Source of the DNA: Verrucomicrobium sp.
GTDB lineage: Bacteria; Verrucomicrobiota; Verrucomicrobiia; Limisphaerales; UBA9464
DNA: 40,924 nt
Reading direction: 5' to 3'
NCBI GenBank assembly: GCA_021298285.1
Contig: JAJTFN010000028.1
Location: forward strand, 1 to 40,924
Shown here: piece after piece, positions 9,085-17,900 of the stretch
Position numbering within the stretch: the first letter of the stretch is position 1
Layout of the letters: the number at the start of each line of letters is the position of its first letter
Notes under the pieces: generated by a model
Seen by the model: only the letters and a program-made list of their open reading frames with translations
Database searches by the model: none
What the model was told of the DNA's origin: nothing
Made by a program: the position numbers and the translations under genes

Positions 9085-12000
9085 TCAGGGGGAAAGCTCG
9101 CCAGAGGCCAACCGCACCTCTGCACCGGTCGCCGGGACGGCCACGGAGGTCGATCGCCCACCAGGCCATCGGACCTTCAGGGTGGCCTGGGCGAGGCGTG
9201 GCACCACCTTCACGGCGCTGTCCTGCGAGAGCCAGCCGGAGCCGGCCTGGACCTCCAGGGTGGGTGTGCGGGCCGCCCCCGACTCGAGCCAGAATTGAGC
9301 GCCGATGGCGTCGGGATTGCCTGGCGGGCCGACGAGCCGCACGCGCAGGCCGGGCGTTCCCCCGGAGTTGCGAAACAGGCGCGTGGCCGCCCCGTTCTGG
9401 CCGACGGCCAGGTCGGGCCGCCCATCGCCGTCGAAATCGCACACCGCGGCCCCCCGCTGATCGCCCTGGATGCGGAGGCCGCTGTCGGCACTCCCGACCG
9501 GGCGGAACCCTCCCCTGCCGTCGCCCCGGAGCAGCAGGCCGAGGCCCGCATCCTGACGGACGGCGTCGGGGTGGATGCCGGTCAGGTTCTGGCCCAGGAA
9601 CAGGTCAGGGTGCCCGTCGCCGTCGAAATCGGCGACGTTCACCGAGGAGGCAGGGGCGAACTGGGCCTCGGCCGGCAGCGTCGAGGCGACGAACCGCCCG
9701 CCACGGTTCAGGAAGACCGTGGAGGCAAGGGTGCGCACCGTGCGGGGCCGGACGAGGACCTTCCACTCGCCGAGGACCGCATCGATCGGGGCCTCGCTGA
9801 AGGCCTTGAATGAGCGGAAGTGGGTCGGGACGAACGGCAGCGCCGCGCCCAACCGCTCGAGGGAGCGCAACGGGGTGGGCTTTCCGGTCACGGGATCCGG
9901 GGCGGTCTCCAGGAAGTCGACAGTCCCGGGCCGGCTCGTCTCCCCGACCAACGCGGTGAAGGGACGGTCGACCCCGGCCGACCACGCCGAATTCCATCCC
10001 CAGTTCCCGGCGACCAGGTCCATGCGGCCGTCCCCGTCGAGATCGGCCGATGCGATCCCCCGCCAGAGGCCGGTGAGGTCCGCCAGCCCCATCTCGGAGG
10101 TCGTCTCCACGAGCCCGTCCGTCCGGCTGGCGAACACCCGGACGGGTCCCCAGTCGCAGGCCAGGACCAGTTCCGGAACGGCATCGCCGTCGAGATCGCT
10201 CCAGAGGGCCCCGTTCACCAGGCCCACGTCGGCAAGGCGGGCGCTGGCGGCGGCATCGTGCTTCCAACCGGCGCTGGCATCGAGGCGCAGCAGGGCCGCG
10301 GTCCGGGCGAAGGGGTAACGCCCGGGATCGACCCCGCCACCGACGAAGAGGACCAACCCGGCCGGAGGCGCGAGGCATCCGATCGCCAGGGTCGATGCCG
10401 ACGAGAGGCTCGGGGGAAGATCGCAGGTCCCCAGGCGCCCCAGCGACCGACCCGTCGATCCGAGCACCGCCAGGGGGGCCTTCTGCGGCTGTTCGTAGCC
10501 GCTGACCGCCGCGAGAAGCCTCGGACGCAGGGTTGCATCCCGCCACCCGACAAGGCCCAGGAGGTCGCCCGGGGCCGCGAGGTCGGGCGTGGAGGTCCCG
10601 GGGGAAAAACCACCACGGCCATCGGAGTGGAAGACCGACGGGGTGCCGCCCGAGCCGGAGCCGATCACCAGGTCGTCGTTCCCGTCGCCATCGAGGTCGA
10701 ACCAGGCCAGCCCCGGCCCCTGCTGGCTCAGCACAAAGGGAAGCAGCGGTTGGCGCTGGTAGTCGTCGAACGCAGGCTCCTGGTGCGTGTGCCCCAGTCG
10801 GTCGCCGACGTCGGTGAAGAGGGCCGGAGGCCGGGACACGGCGGGCGGGACCGCCGGGGGCCGGTCCGGCTCGTTGAGTTCGTAGAGCCGGTCGGGAACC
10901 ACGTTGGTGACCCAGGAGATGCGGCCGCTGCGCCACCGCACCTCCAGCGAGGCCATCGAGGAGGTCCCGAACACCGCCATCGGCTGGGAACCCGAGAGGT
11001 AGGACCCGCCGGCGATGATCTCCTTCGATTGCGTCCGTCCTCCCTCATGCAACAGGACACGCGCACCGATGCCCGCCCGGTTCGGGGACAGGCCCTTCAA
11101 CCGAACGGCCACCCGGGCCCCGGGTGCCTCGTTGCGATAGACCTCCAGCGGGGAGTTCAGGCAGTTGACGACCAGGTCCAGGTCGCCGTCGCCATCGAGG
11201 TCGGCCAGGGCCATGCCGTGGCGGACGGCGGCGTTGGTCAGTCCCCACTCGGCGGTGGTCTCATGGAACCTGCGGTCACCGCCGTTGCGGAAGGACCTCA
11301 GGGGAAGTGCCAGGCCGGGATACAGGCCGTAGTGCTCGGCCAGTTCGCGGGTGAAGGCCGCCTGGCGCGAGGCCTCGGTCGCGTACCCGGACCAGGGATG
11401 CTGGCGGCGGCGGATCTCCATCTGGGCATCGAGGTCCTGCACGTCGCGGAAATGGCCCGAGGTGACGAGCAGGTCCTCGAACCCGTCGAGGTCGACGTCG
11501 AGGAACATGGGCGACCAGGACCAGTCGGTGGCCGCCAGGCCGGCATACTGGGCGATCTCGGCGTACGAGCCGTCGCCCCGCGCGGTGAACAGGGTGTTCT
11601 GGAAGACCTGCGGCGTCCCTGCATCCGCGCCGACGGGAGGCCACTCGGGCGCATCCGCCAGCGACTGGCGCTTCCGGGTCCGCAGATCGGAGGCAAGCAT
11701 CTCCACCACCAGGAAGTCGAACCACCCGTCCCGGTCGATGTCGGCGAAATCCACCCCCATGGAGCTGGAGGGGATCCTTCGGAGGGTGAAGGGCGCGGCG
11801 GCCCGGAACCGGCCCCGGCCGTCGTTGAGCCAGAACCGGTCCGGAGTCCAGTAGTCGTTGCAGACGTACAGGTCGGGCGAGCCGTTCCCGTCGACATCCC
11901 GGAAGGTGGCGGTGAGCCCCCAGTCGAGCGGGGCCTCGCGCAGCGGCCGGCCATCGGCATCCAGGAAGGAGCCGTCCGTCCAGGACACGAGGGTGAACCG

Positions 12001-12747
12001 CCCGCGGCCGTCGTTGAGGTACAGGCGGTCGGCCTCGCCGCATTCGGCGACCTCGTCGCCACGCATGCGGAAACGGCCCTGCAACGCGGGCGGGATGACG
12101 GGCTTCCCGCCGACGTTGCGCACCGAGAGCCGCCCGACGTCGCGGATGTCGTTGGTGCGGTAGTTCGCCACATAGAGGTCCAGCGTGCCGTTGCCGTCGA
12201 CGTCGGCCAGGGCGAGGGTCGAGCTGCCGGAATCGCCGCGGAGGCCCGCCTCGACCGTCGTCTCGGCGAACCGGCCACCCACGTTGCGGAAGCACCGGAC
12301 ACCCTCCAGGGCGGTCGAGACCAGCAGGTCGTCGTGCCCGTCGCCGTCCAGGTCCGCGAAGACCGCCCCGCGTGTCCTCCCGAGCGCCGGAGGCAGCCCG
12401 GCCTCCGCCGTGACCTCCCGGAACCGCCATCCGCCCAGGTTCCTGAACAGCCTCGACGGGGACTCGAGGCCGCAGACGAACAGGTCGGGGAGCGCGTCGC
12501 CGTCGAAGTCGCCGACGGCCAGTCCCGCGCCGTTGGCCAGCACCCGGTTGGCGGCGATGGCCACCTCGCTCAGGAGGTTGGTGGCCCCAAGCCCGGTCTC
12601 GGTGGCGGGCAGTCGTCGAAAGCCATTCCGGGAGCCGTTCCTTGGCGCGAGGGCGGCATGACGGTGCCCCGGGCCGTCGGTCCAACCGGCGGCGGAGACC
12701 TCCAGCAGCGCGAGCCCCAGCCAACCGAGAAGCACGGCGACCTTCAT
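9085..12747 (-). CDS. Giant exported FG-GAP/VCBS-like protein with two ASPIC/UnbV domains (CRTAC1-like)
   Basis: A 1220-residue exported protein with signal peptide MKVAVLLGWLGLALLEVSAA. It contains 12 calcium-loop motifs of the DxDxDG type (for example DLDGDGHDDLLV, DVDGNGTLDLYV and DFDGDGRPDLAV), typical of FG-GAP beta-propeller blades. They fall in two blocks, each closed by an ASPIC/UnbV-like domain. The first is at about 552-626 (NRAGIGARVLLHEGG to VRWRSGRISWVTNV), the second at about 1139-1219 (GNPDAIGAQFWLESG to LKVRWPGGRSTSV). So the protein looks like a duplicated propeller plus UnbV unit. The ATG at 12747 overlaps the stop of the upstream cytochrome gene by four bases (ATGA), indicating translational coupling. 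An extracytoplasmic, calcium-stabilised binding or enzymatic role is likely, but the substrate is unknown. Confidence 0.88.
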   Translation of the reverse strand: MKVAVLLGWLGLALLEVSAAGWTDGPGHRHAALAPRNGSRNGFRRLPATETGLGATNLLSEVAIAANRVLANGAGLAVGDFDGDALPDLFVCGLESPSRLFRNLGGWRFREVTAEAGLPPALGRTRGAVFADLDGDGHDDLLVSTALEGVRCFRNVGGRFAETTVEAGLRGDSGSSTLALADVDGNGTLDLYVANYRTNDIRDVGRLSVRNVGGKPVIPPALQGRFRMRGDEVAECGEADRLYLNDGRGRFTLVSWTDGSFLDADGRPLREAPLDWGLTATFRDVDGNGSPDLYVCNDYWTPDRFWLNDGRGRFRAAAPFTLRRIPSSSMGVDFADIDRDGWFDFLVVEMLASDLRTRKRQSLADAPEWPPVGADAGTPQVFQNTLFTARGDGSYAEIAQYAGLAATDWSWSPMFLDVDLDGFEDLLVTSGHFRDVQDLDAQMEIRRRQHPWSGYATEASRQAAFTRELAEHYGLYPGLALPLRSFRNGGDRRFHETTAEWGLTNAAVRHGMALADLDGDGDLDLVVNCLNSPLEVYRNEAPGARVAVRLKGLSPNRAGIGARVLLHEGGRTQSKEIIAGGSYLSGSQPMAVFGTSSMASLEVRWRSGRISWVTNVVPDRLYELNEPDRPPAVPPAVSRPPALFTDVGDRLGHTHQEPAFDDYQRQPLLPFVLSQQGPGLAWFDLDGDGNDDLVIGSGSGGTPSVFHSDGRGGFSPGTSTPDLAAPGDLLGLVGWRDATLRPRLLAAVSGYEQPQKAPLAVLGSTGRSLGRLGTCDLPPSLSSASTLAIGCLAPPAGLVLFVGGGVDPGRYPFARTAALLRLDASAGWKHDAAASARLADVGLVNGALWSDLDGDAVPELVLACDWGPVRVFASRTDGLVETTSEMGLADLTGLWRGIASADLDGDGRMDLVAGNWGWNSAWSAGVDRPFTALVGETSRPGTVDFLETAPDPVTGKPTPLRSLERLGAALPFVPTHFRSFKAFSEAPIDAVLGEWKVLVRPRTVRTLASTVFLNRGGRFVASTLPAEAQFAPASSVNVADFDGDGHPDLFLGQNLTGIHPDAVRQDAGLGLLLRGDGRGGFRPVGSADSGLRIQGDQRGAAVCDFDGDGRPDLAVGQNGAATRLFRNSGGTPGLRVRLVGPPGNPDAIGAQFWLESGAARTPTLEVQAGSGWLSQDSAVKVVPRLAQATLKVRWPGGRSTSVAVPATGAEVRLASGELSP

Positions 12748-13529
12748 TCGAGCGGCAGCGCGACCTTGGCGCCGGGAGTCGGGGGAAAACGGCCCTCGAG
12801 ATACCGGATCAGGGAGAGGATCTGCGGCTCGGTCAGGGGCCCGGTGTACGACCGGTCGAAGCCGGGCATGAAGGACCCGGGCTTTCCGATGCGGATCCAC
12901 TGGGACCAGTAGGCCGCCCCACCATGGGGCTTGGCCGCGAGGTCCGGCACCATGGAGGCCCGGTGTTCAGCCTCGTGGCAGATGGCGCAGGCGGCACGGT
13001 ACAACTCGGCCCCGGTCAACCCCACCGCGGGCGTGGAGTGGCAGTTGGCGCAATCCCCCTTGAACACGGCCTGGCGGTCGGCGAAGGCGGCCAGGCGGTT
13101 CTTCTGGCGCTCGTCGGGCTCCGGGATGTCCACCCGCACGGTCAGGGTGTTGGTCGCGTCGGCGGTCCACAGCCGGAGGGTCTTCTCCAGCAGGCCCCAC
13201 TTGCCGGGGATCTCCACGACCACCTCAAGCTCTCCCGCCGCGTGCGGCCCGATGGTCCACGGCAGGGCGGGGATCTTGGGCGTCGTGCAATGGCACGAGG
13301 CGTCGACCCCCAGCACCCGGACGGGCGCCTCCAAATGGTTGGTGTAGCGGAACCTCAGGGAAAGGTTGGTCAGCAGATGGGGAGAACGGGCCTGGTTGGT
13401 GCGCGGCCAGAACACCAGGCCACCCCCGGCGGGAATCGCGTCGGCCAGGAGCCGGGAGCCAAGGCAGACCACCAGCCAGAGCACCCCGAGGAGGCGGCTC
13501 GTGGACCGTGATCTGGCGATGGGTCTCAT
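12744..13529 (-). CDS. Exported DUF1573-like / cytochrome c protein
   Basis: A 261-residue exported protein. It begins at the ATG at 13529 with a signal peptide (core LLGVLWLVVCLG, cleavage near LLADA). Residues about 50-135 resemble DUF1573 (DASCHCTTPKIPALPWTIGP at 77-95), an ASH-like beta domain. The C-terminal part has two heme c sites, CANCH at 160-164 and CAICH at 181-185, and a candidate axial methionine at M221 (SFMPGF). The two heme sites are only 16 residues apart, so this is either one cytochrome domain with an added heme or two reduced ones. Its stop overlaps the start of the FG-GAP/UnbV gene, suggesting that the cytochrome works with that protein outside the cytoplasm. The electron partner cannot be told from the sequence. 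Confidence 0.85.
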   Translation of the reverse strand: MRPIARSRSTSRLLGVLWLVVCLGSRLLADAIPAGGGLVFWPRTNQARSPHLLTNLSLRFRYTNHLEAPVRVLGVDASCHCTTPKIPALPWTIGPHAAGELEVVVEIPGKWGLLEKTLRLWTADATNTLTVRVDIPEPDERQKNRLAAFADRQAVFKGDCANCHSTPAVGLTGAELYRAACAICHEAEHRASMVPDLAAKPHGGAAYWSQWIRIGKPGSFMPGFDRSYTGPLTEPQILSLIRYLEGRFPPTPGAKVALPLE

Positions 13530-13701
13530 GCGTGGGGTGTTGGCTTGGCGTCGAGGATGATGTCGGCCCGGAGGCCTTTCAAGATCGCCGGCGCCGGGGT
13601 GACAGCCTGCCAGGAACATCCGCGGGCAGGGGCCAAGGTCCTCCGGACAAGCCCCTTCCGTCCGCCGGCAACGGGTGTACCGTGGCCCGATCCGACGCAT
13701 C

Positions 13702-14460
13702 ATGAATGCCTCCTCCAACGTCTCCGCACGCACCCCTGAAGCCCCCCGACGACAACCCGACATCCGGTTCCTGGAGGGCCCCCGCTCCCGCTGGGACGAC
13801 CTCAAGTTCGTCATCGACATCGCCCGGGAATTCATCCGGGGCTTCCGGGCGCTGCACTTCTCCGGACCATGCGTGGCGGTGTTCGGTTCGGCCCGGTTCC
13901 CGGAGTCCAGCCCGTACTACGAGCAGACCCGCCGATTGTCGGCGGAAATCGCCAAGCTCGGGTTCACCATCATGACCGGCGGCGGACCCGGCCTCATGGA
14001 GGCGGCCAACCGGGGCGCACGGGACGTCGGTGGCCGCTCGGTGGGCTGCAACATCGTGCTGCCGATGGAGCAGAATCCCAACCCCTACCTCGATCGGTGG
14101 GTGAACATCCGCTATTTCTTCGTCCGCAAGACCCTCCTCATCAAATACTCCTACGCCTTCGTCATCGTCCCCGGAGGGTTCGGCACCCTGGACGAATTCT
14201 TCGAGGCGATGACGCTGATCCAGACCGGCAAGATCCAGAATTTCCCGGTGATCATCTTCGGCCGCGAATTCCACCATGAACTGCTCGAGTACATCGACAA
14301 GATGCGCCGCCTCAAGACGATCTCCGAGAACGACCTGAAGCTCTTCCTGGTGACCGACTCGGTCGACGAGGCGGTGGACCAGATCCGGCAGGCCATTCCC
14401 AAGTACGGACTCAAGCACATCGAGCGCAAGCCGAGCTGGCTCCTGGGCGAGCACCGTTAG
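13702..14460 (+). CDS. LOG-family protein (putative nucleoside 5'-monophosphate phosphoribohydrolase)
   Basis: The 252-residue product belongs to the LOG/TIGR00730 family. Characterised members split nucleoside 5'-monophosphates, including cytokinin ribotides, into base and ribose 5-phosphate. Visible signatures are VAVFGSARFPESSP near the start of the Rossmann fold, GGGPGLMEAANRGA in the middle, and the hallmark PGGFGTLDEFFE with the active-site glutamate. It has a longer N-terminus than minimal LOG proteins (about 55 residues before the fold), as in the larger LOG subfamily. The start was set at ATG 13702; an in-frame GTG at 13675 would add nine residues. It is transcribed divergently from the DUF1573-cytochrome gene and ends with TAG. 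The physiological substrate is unknown. Confidence 0.9.
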   Translation: MNASSNVSARTPEAPRRQPDIRFLEGPRSRWDDLKFVIDIAREFIRGFRALHFSGPCVAVFGSARFPESSPYYEQTRRLSAEIAKLGFTIMTGGGPGLMEAANRGARDVGGRSVGCNIVLPMEQNPNPYLDRWVNIRYFFVRKTLLIKYSYAFVIVPGGFGTLDEFFEAMTLIQTGKIQNFPVIIFGREFHHELLEYIDKMRRLKTISENDLKLFLVTDSVDEAVDQIRQAIPKYGLKHIERKPSWLLGEHR

Positions 14461-14797
14461 GGCATTGCGGCGCTTCAGGCGGCAACGGCCTTGAAGGCCG
14501 GATGGGCGTCCGATGCGACGGGCACGGCTGCCGGCGATCCAGACCTCGGGCAGATCCGGGAGATTTCCCGAGAGATCGGGCACCGATGGAGCGAAGTCTG
14601 GGATACCATGAGCATCCCGACACTTCTTCCGGAGGGTCATCTTCCTGCCGGCCCCGCGACGACCCTGGCAACCTCCCAACGGACGGCACGGCATCCTGCA
14701 CACCCGCAACCCGAGGCCCGGATCCCGTCCCGGACGATCCCCACGACCCGCGGCGGACGGACCGATCCGACGGGTCCATCCCGATCCTTTCCGCCGC
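14461..14797. other. Gene-free stretch between the LOG gene and the PEP-CTERM remnant
   Basis: Open frames cross this stretch, but none shows protein motifs. A short inverted repeat (acggcctt with aaggccg, about 14486-14501) sits after the LOG stop but has no T tract, so it is not a convincing terminator. Nothing else was recognised. Confidence 0.4.
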
Positions 14798-15436
14798 ATG
14801 GGCTCCTTGCCCCCCGGTGCCGGCACCTCGGCCGATGGGTTCTCCCGCTGGTGGCCGTCCTACCGACCCTGCAGGGCCAGGTGCTCATCACCCGATGGGA
14901 CTTCAGCGGAGGATCCCGGAACCGCCGGGGTCGAGTTCCGACTGTCCACCGAAGGCCTCGGTCCGGTGTCGATGGCCTTCCAGATGCGGCCCAGCAACAC
15001 CTCGGCCAACACCGCACGCGTGCTGTGGTCCTCCGACGGCATCGGGTTTTCCGAGGCGGGACGGTTCACGGTCGTCCCGGCCCCGAGCGGCTCCGGGGAG
15101 ACTTGGTACGACCGGGTGGTCGCCCTGCCGCCCGAATCGGCCAACGTGTCCCAATTGCTGGTCCGGGTGGTGTCGGACTTCGGGTCGCCGGACACCTCGC
15201 GCTACCTGGCATCGCGTCTGGGCTCGAGCTATTCGCCGTCGGGGACCTGGCGCTTCGACAACGTGAGCTTTTCGGCCGTCCCCGAGCCTGGGGAGTATGC
15301 CGCCATCAGCGGCCTGGGGTTGGTCGGCTTCGCGCTGTGGCGCCGGCGCCGGAACGTCCGGGAGGGGCCGGCGCGATTCGTGCCGGATCCTGGCACCGGG
15401 CAGGTCGCCAGCCCTGGCCCATCACCACAGGAATGA
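14798..15436 (+). pseudogene. PEP-CTERM exported protein, damaged N-terminal half
   Basis: The C-terminal part is a clear PEP-CTERM protein: VPEPGEYAAISGLGLVGFAL followed by RRRR, the sorting tripartite signal recognised by exosortases. Before it lies a verrucomicrobial exported domain (AGVEFRLSTEG, RPSNTSANTARVLWSSDGIG, TWRFDNVSFSAVPEP). The matching signal peptide and first strand (RWVLPLVAVLPTLQGQVLIT then RWDFSGG) are found just upstream, but in a different frame. A one-base change in the run of six C near 14810 would join the ATG at 14798 to that signal peptide. From memory of the family, several dozen residues normally separate WDF from AGVEF; here they are almost absent. The tail past RRRR is also long and runs 15 bases into the opposite gene. 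Genuine decay or assembly error are both possible. Confidence 0.6.
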
Positions 15437-15871
15437 CTGCGACCCGGCCAGCGGCTTGCCCGCCTCGACCAAGGTGGCCTTCCAGGCGGTCACGGTGCCC
15501 AGGCGGGACACCTGCTCGGCGGGAACGATCACCCGCGACCACCGCCTCCCGAACAGACCGCGCTTCACGGGCATCTCGACGACCTCGGGCACGCCGGATT
15601 GGCCCCCCCGGAGTTCGAGGCGAAGGGTCAACGGGCCGGTGACCCGGCCCGAGGCCTTCCAAAGCACCTCGTACTGCAGGCCACCACGCTTCTCGGGGTG
15701 GTCGCGCAACTCGGCCTGGTAGGCGTCCCGCTCATACAGACTGGGCGAGAGGGCGTGACGCCCCTGATGATCGACCCAATGCGGCAACACCTTGACGACG
15801 CGGGCCTCGGAGGCGCGCAGGACGCCTCCCCACAGACAGCAGGCCAGTGCGGCCCAGGGCAACCAGTTCAT
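15422..15871 (-). CDS. Small exported protein of unknown function
   Basis: The 149-residue product has a signal peptide (MNWLPWAALACCLWGGVLRA, cleavage near ASEA). The mature part is a small beta-rich domain with KVLPHWVDHQGRHALSPSLY, then ERDAYQAELRDHP and SGRVTGPLTLRLELRGG; it ends GSQSFLW. I do not recognise a characterised family. Its ATG at 15871 directly follows the TGA stop (15874-15872) of the upstream Ser-rich exported gene with no spacer, so the two are almost certainly one operon and perhaps one surface or periplasmic system. The 3' end overlaps the converging PEP-CTERM remnant by 15 bases. Confidence 0.72.
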   Translation of the reverse strand: MNWLPWAALACCLWGGVLRASEARVVKVLPHWVDHQGRHALSPSLYERDAYQAELRDHPEKRGGLQYEVLWKASGRVTGPLTLRLELRGGQSGVPEVVEMPVKRGLFGRRWSRVIVPAEQVSRLGTVTAWKATLVEAGKPLAGSQSFLW

Positions 15872-17056
15872 TCAGAAGGGTCCGTTCTGGGGGAACGAGA
15901 GCACCGCCGGGCGCGGCGTGAAGCTCGAGGACGACCGGATCGCCGGGGACGAGTCGCCCGAGGAGCTGTTGAAGAGCGACCGGACCGATCCTTCGAGGCC
16001 TCGGGAACCTGCCCCGCCGAACCCGCCGAACGCTCCCGACGGGGACGACGAGGCCGCGGGAGCCGCCGAGAACGCCCCGCCACCGGTCTTCGGGAACAGT
16101 CCGGCATCCGCGGTGGACGCCGCCGAGAAGGCCGACCCCGGGGCCACGGTCGGATCGAAACGACGCCCCGGGTCGGCATCGAGACCGCTGGCAGGCGTCC
16201 CCAGCAATTCCGAGGCGGACGGTGCCGCCGGGTTGATGCCGGAACGGGAGGACGATGACGAGGCGGCCGTGCCGGAGAAGCCCTCGAACCGCTGCTCGGG
16301 TCGGGATGTCGACGAGGCGAACCCGAAGGTCCCCGCCGTATCGCTGGCGGCAGGGGCCTTGAACCAGTTCCGGTGATCGGCATCCGCGGCCAACACCTCG
16401 GAAATCGGCTTGGAGCGCCCGGCATCCGTGCTGTTGGGGTCCAACTGGCGTGCGGCCTGCTGGGTCGCACGGTCGGCCGTGCGCCTGTCCGAGCGGGATT
16501 CCTCGGCCGAAAGCCTCGAGTCCTTGCGGTTCCTCGGCTTGGCCTGTCCCTCGTCGTCCTCGAAATCGCTCCGCTGGGCGGCCTCATCCCTTGAGCGGCG
16601 GGAACGCCCGCGCTCACGGCTGAAATTCGGGATTTCGTCGTCGTCCCTGGTGGGTTTTCCAGACTCGATCTCGTCGGCCTTGTCGATCTCGCGCGGAGTC
16701 ACCGAGCCCGGTTCGGCCAGCCAGTTCTTCTTGCGGTCGTACTCGTCGAGCAGGCGTTGCTGGGCCTTCGGGTCGAGGTTCGGGATGGGTTTGGAGGGTG
16801 CCGGCAGGGACACGTCGATGGCTCCGCCCAGCGAGTTGCCCGAACGGAACACGTCGAACTGCCGGTTGCGCAGGAGTTTGTTCATCGTGCCCACCCGCTC
16901 GGCCTCCGATTGGAGGCGCGAACCGGGGGCCGCCTCGGAGCGGACCGCACCCGACGTCTGGGCCTTGTCGCCACCGAGAAGCGTGGGGACGGCCGCCGGC
17001 AGCAGGGCCAGCCCGGCAACGACACCCCACGGGATCGAGGATCGGCCTTGCTTCAT
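15872..17056 (-). CDS. Exported low-complexity Ser/Ala/Gly-rich protein of unknown function
   Basis: The product is 394 residues long. The ATG at 17056 gives MKQGRSSIPWGVVAGLALLP, a signal peptide ending near LLGGDKA. Residues about 30-115 look ordered (NKLLRNRQFDVFRSGNSLGG, DPKAQQRLLDEYDRKKNWLA). The next 100 residues are highly charged and Arg-rich (SRERGRSRRSRDE, RSDRRTADRATQQAARQ). The final 160 are low-complexity Ser, Ala, Gly and Phe (GGGAFSAAPAASSSPSGAFG) and end PRPAVLSFPQNGPF. No enzyme motif is present. It sits directly before the 149-residue exported gene. An envelope or scaffold role is a guess based only on composition. Confidence 0.7.
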   Translation of the reverse strand: MKQGRSSIPWGVVAGLALLPAAVPTLLGGDKAQTSGAVRSEAAPGSRLQSEAERVGTMNKLLRNRQFDVFRSGNSLGGAIDVSLPAPSKPIPNLDPKAQQRLLDEYDRKKNWLAEPGSVTPREIDKADEIESGKPTRDDDEIPNFSRERGRSRRSRDEAAQRSDFEDDEGQAKPRNRKDSRLSAEESRSDRRTADRATQQAARQLDPNSTDAGRSKPISEVLAADADHRNWFKAPAASDTAGTFGFASSTSRPEQRFEGFSGTAASSSSSRSGINPAAPSASELLGTPASGLDADPGRRFDPTVAPGSAFSAASTADAGLFPKTGGGAFSAAPAASSSPSGAFGGFGGAGSRGLEGSVRSLFNSSSGDSSPAIRSSSSFTPRPAVLSFPQNGPF

Positions 17057-17148
17057 GGATACCAACCTAGCGCCGGGGAGTCGGCCCCGTCAAAGGCCAT
17101 GTGACGGCAACGGCCGACCGGGCGGTCCGTGGGCCGGGTTGTGCCGAC

Positions 17149-17805
17149 TCACCGGTCGACCGGGCCCGCGCAGGAACGCCACGCCTCCCGGAACTGCCCT
17201 GCCCGCTGGCGGAACCAGTCCCAGTCGCCGGCGGCAACGCGGCGGGGATCGAACAGGGGGCCACCCACCCCGAAGGCGTCGGCCCCGGCGGCGCGGAAGG
17301 CCGGGAGCGTCTCGACGGTGACCCCGCCGGTGGGCATGAGCGGGATCTCCGGGAACGGCGCCTTCACCGCCTTGAGGTGGCCCGGCCCCAGCTGGTCGGC
17401 CGGGAACACCTTGACCATCGTGGCCCCGAGATTCCAGGCCGTGAAGATCTCCGTGGGGGTCATCGCCCCGGGGAAGACCGGAACACCCCGATCGACACAG
17501 GCGCGGATGACCTCCGGCAACACCACCGGGGTGACGATGAAGCTCGCCCCGGCCTCCAGCGCGGCCTCGAGGCCGGCCATCGAGGTGACGGTCCCGGCGC
17601 CGACATTGCCCTGGTCGCCGACCAGCTCCCGCGCGCGCCGGATGAGGTCGCTGGCCCCGGGGCTGTTCAGGGTGACCTCCAGGTTCACCAGCCCGCCGGC
17701 CATCACCGCCGGCACCAGCTGCTCGACCTGCGCCAGCGGAAAGAACCTCAGGATGCCGACCACGGGCATGGCCCGGAAACGGTCTTCGTGGAAAGGGTGG
17801 ATCAT
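17149..17805 (-). CDS. dgoA: 2-dehydro-3-deoxy-6-phosphogalactonate/gluconate aldolase (Eda/DgoA family)
   Basis: This class I aldolase splits 2-keto-3-deoxy-6-phospho sugar acids into pyruvate and glyceraldehyde 3-phosphate. The 218-residue product has the catalytic Glu43 in LEVTLNSPG, GAGTV at 69-73, PGAMTPTE at 112-119, the Schiff-base Lys132 in VKVFPAD, and PTGGV at 158-162. After the catalytic Glu, the motif LNSP is like DgoA (galactonate pathway) rather than the LRT of KDPG aldolase Eda. Together with the DgoK-type kinase upstream, this favours KDPGal as substrate; that is inference. The start at 17805 has a GGAG site nine bases upstream; an ATG at 17859 is possible but less likely. It is the last gene of the three-gene sugar-acid operon. 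Confidence 0.9.
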   Translation of the reverse strand: MIHPFHEDRFRAMPVVGILRFFPLAQVEQLVPAVMAGGLVNLEVTLNSPGASDLIRRARELVGDQGNVGAGTVTSMAGLEAALEAGASFIVTPVVLPEVIRACVDRGVPVFPGAMTPTEIFTAWNLGATMVKVFPADQLGPGHLKAVKAPFPEIPLMPTGGVTVETLPAFRAAGADAFGVGGPLFDPRRVAAGDWDWFRQRAGQFREAWRSCAGPVDR

Positions 17806-17814
17806 TGCCAGAGT

Positions 17815-17818
17815 CTCC
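17815..17818 (-). promoter_or_regulatory. Ribosome binding site of the aldolase gene
   Basis: On the minus strand GGAG stands nine bases before the ATG at 17805. It is one of the few recognisable Shine-Dalgarno sites in the window, and it supports this start over the ATG at 17859. Confidence 0.6.
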
Positions 17819-17900
17819 AAGGTGACAGGGGCCGGGATCGGGGCCGGAGCTTTCGGCATCGGCTCCGCCGCCCCGGGCCGCCGCGCCGCGCCCGAGGCAT

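Noticed and set aside
5275-9813. A 1512-codon plus-strand open frame
   Set aside because: It lies antisense to the discoidin-repeat and FG-GAP genes. Its translation is Gly/Arg/Asp-rich without motifs, as expected for a shadow frame in GC-rich DNA, while the minus-strand frames have signal peptides and domains.
9820-12912. A 1030-codon plus-strand open frame
   Set aside because: Antisense to the FG-GAP/UnbV gene, whose regular DxDxDG motifs prove the minus-strand frame.
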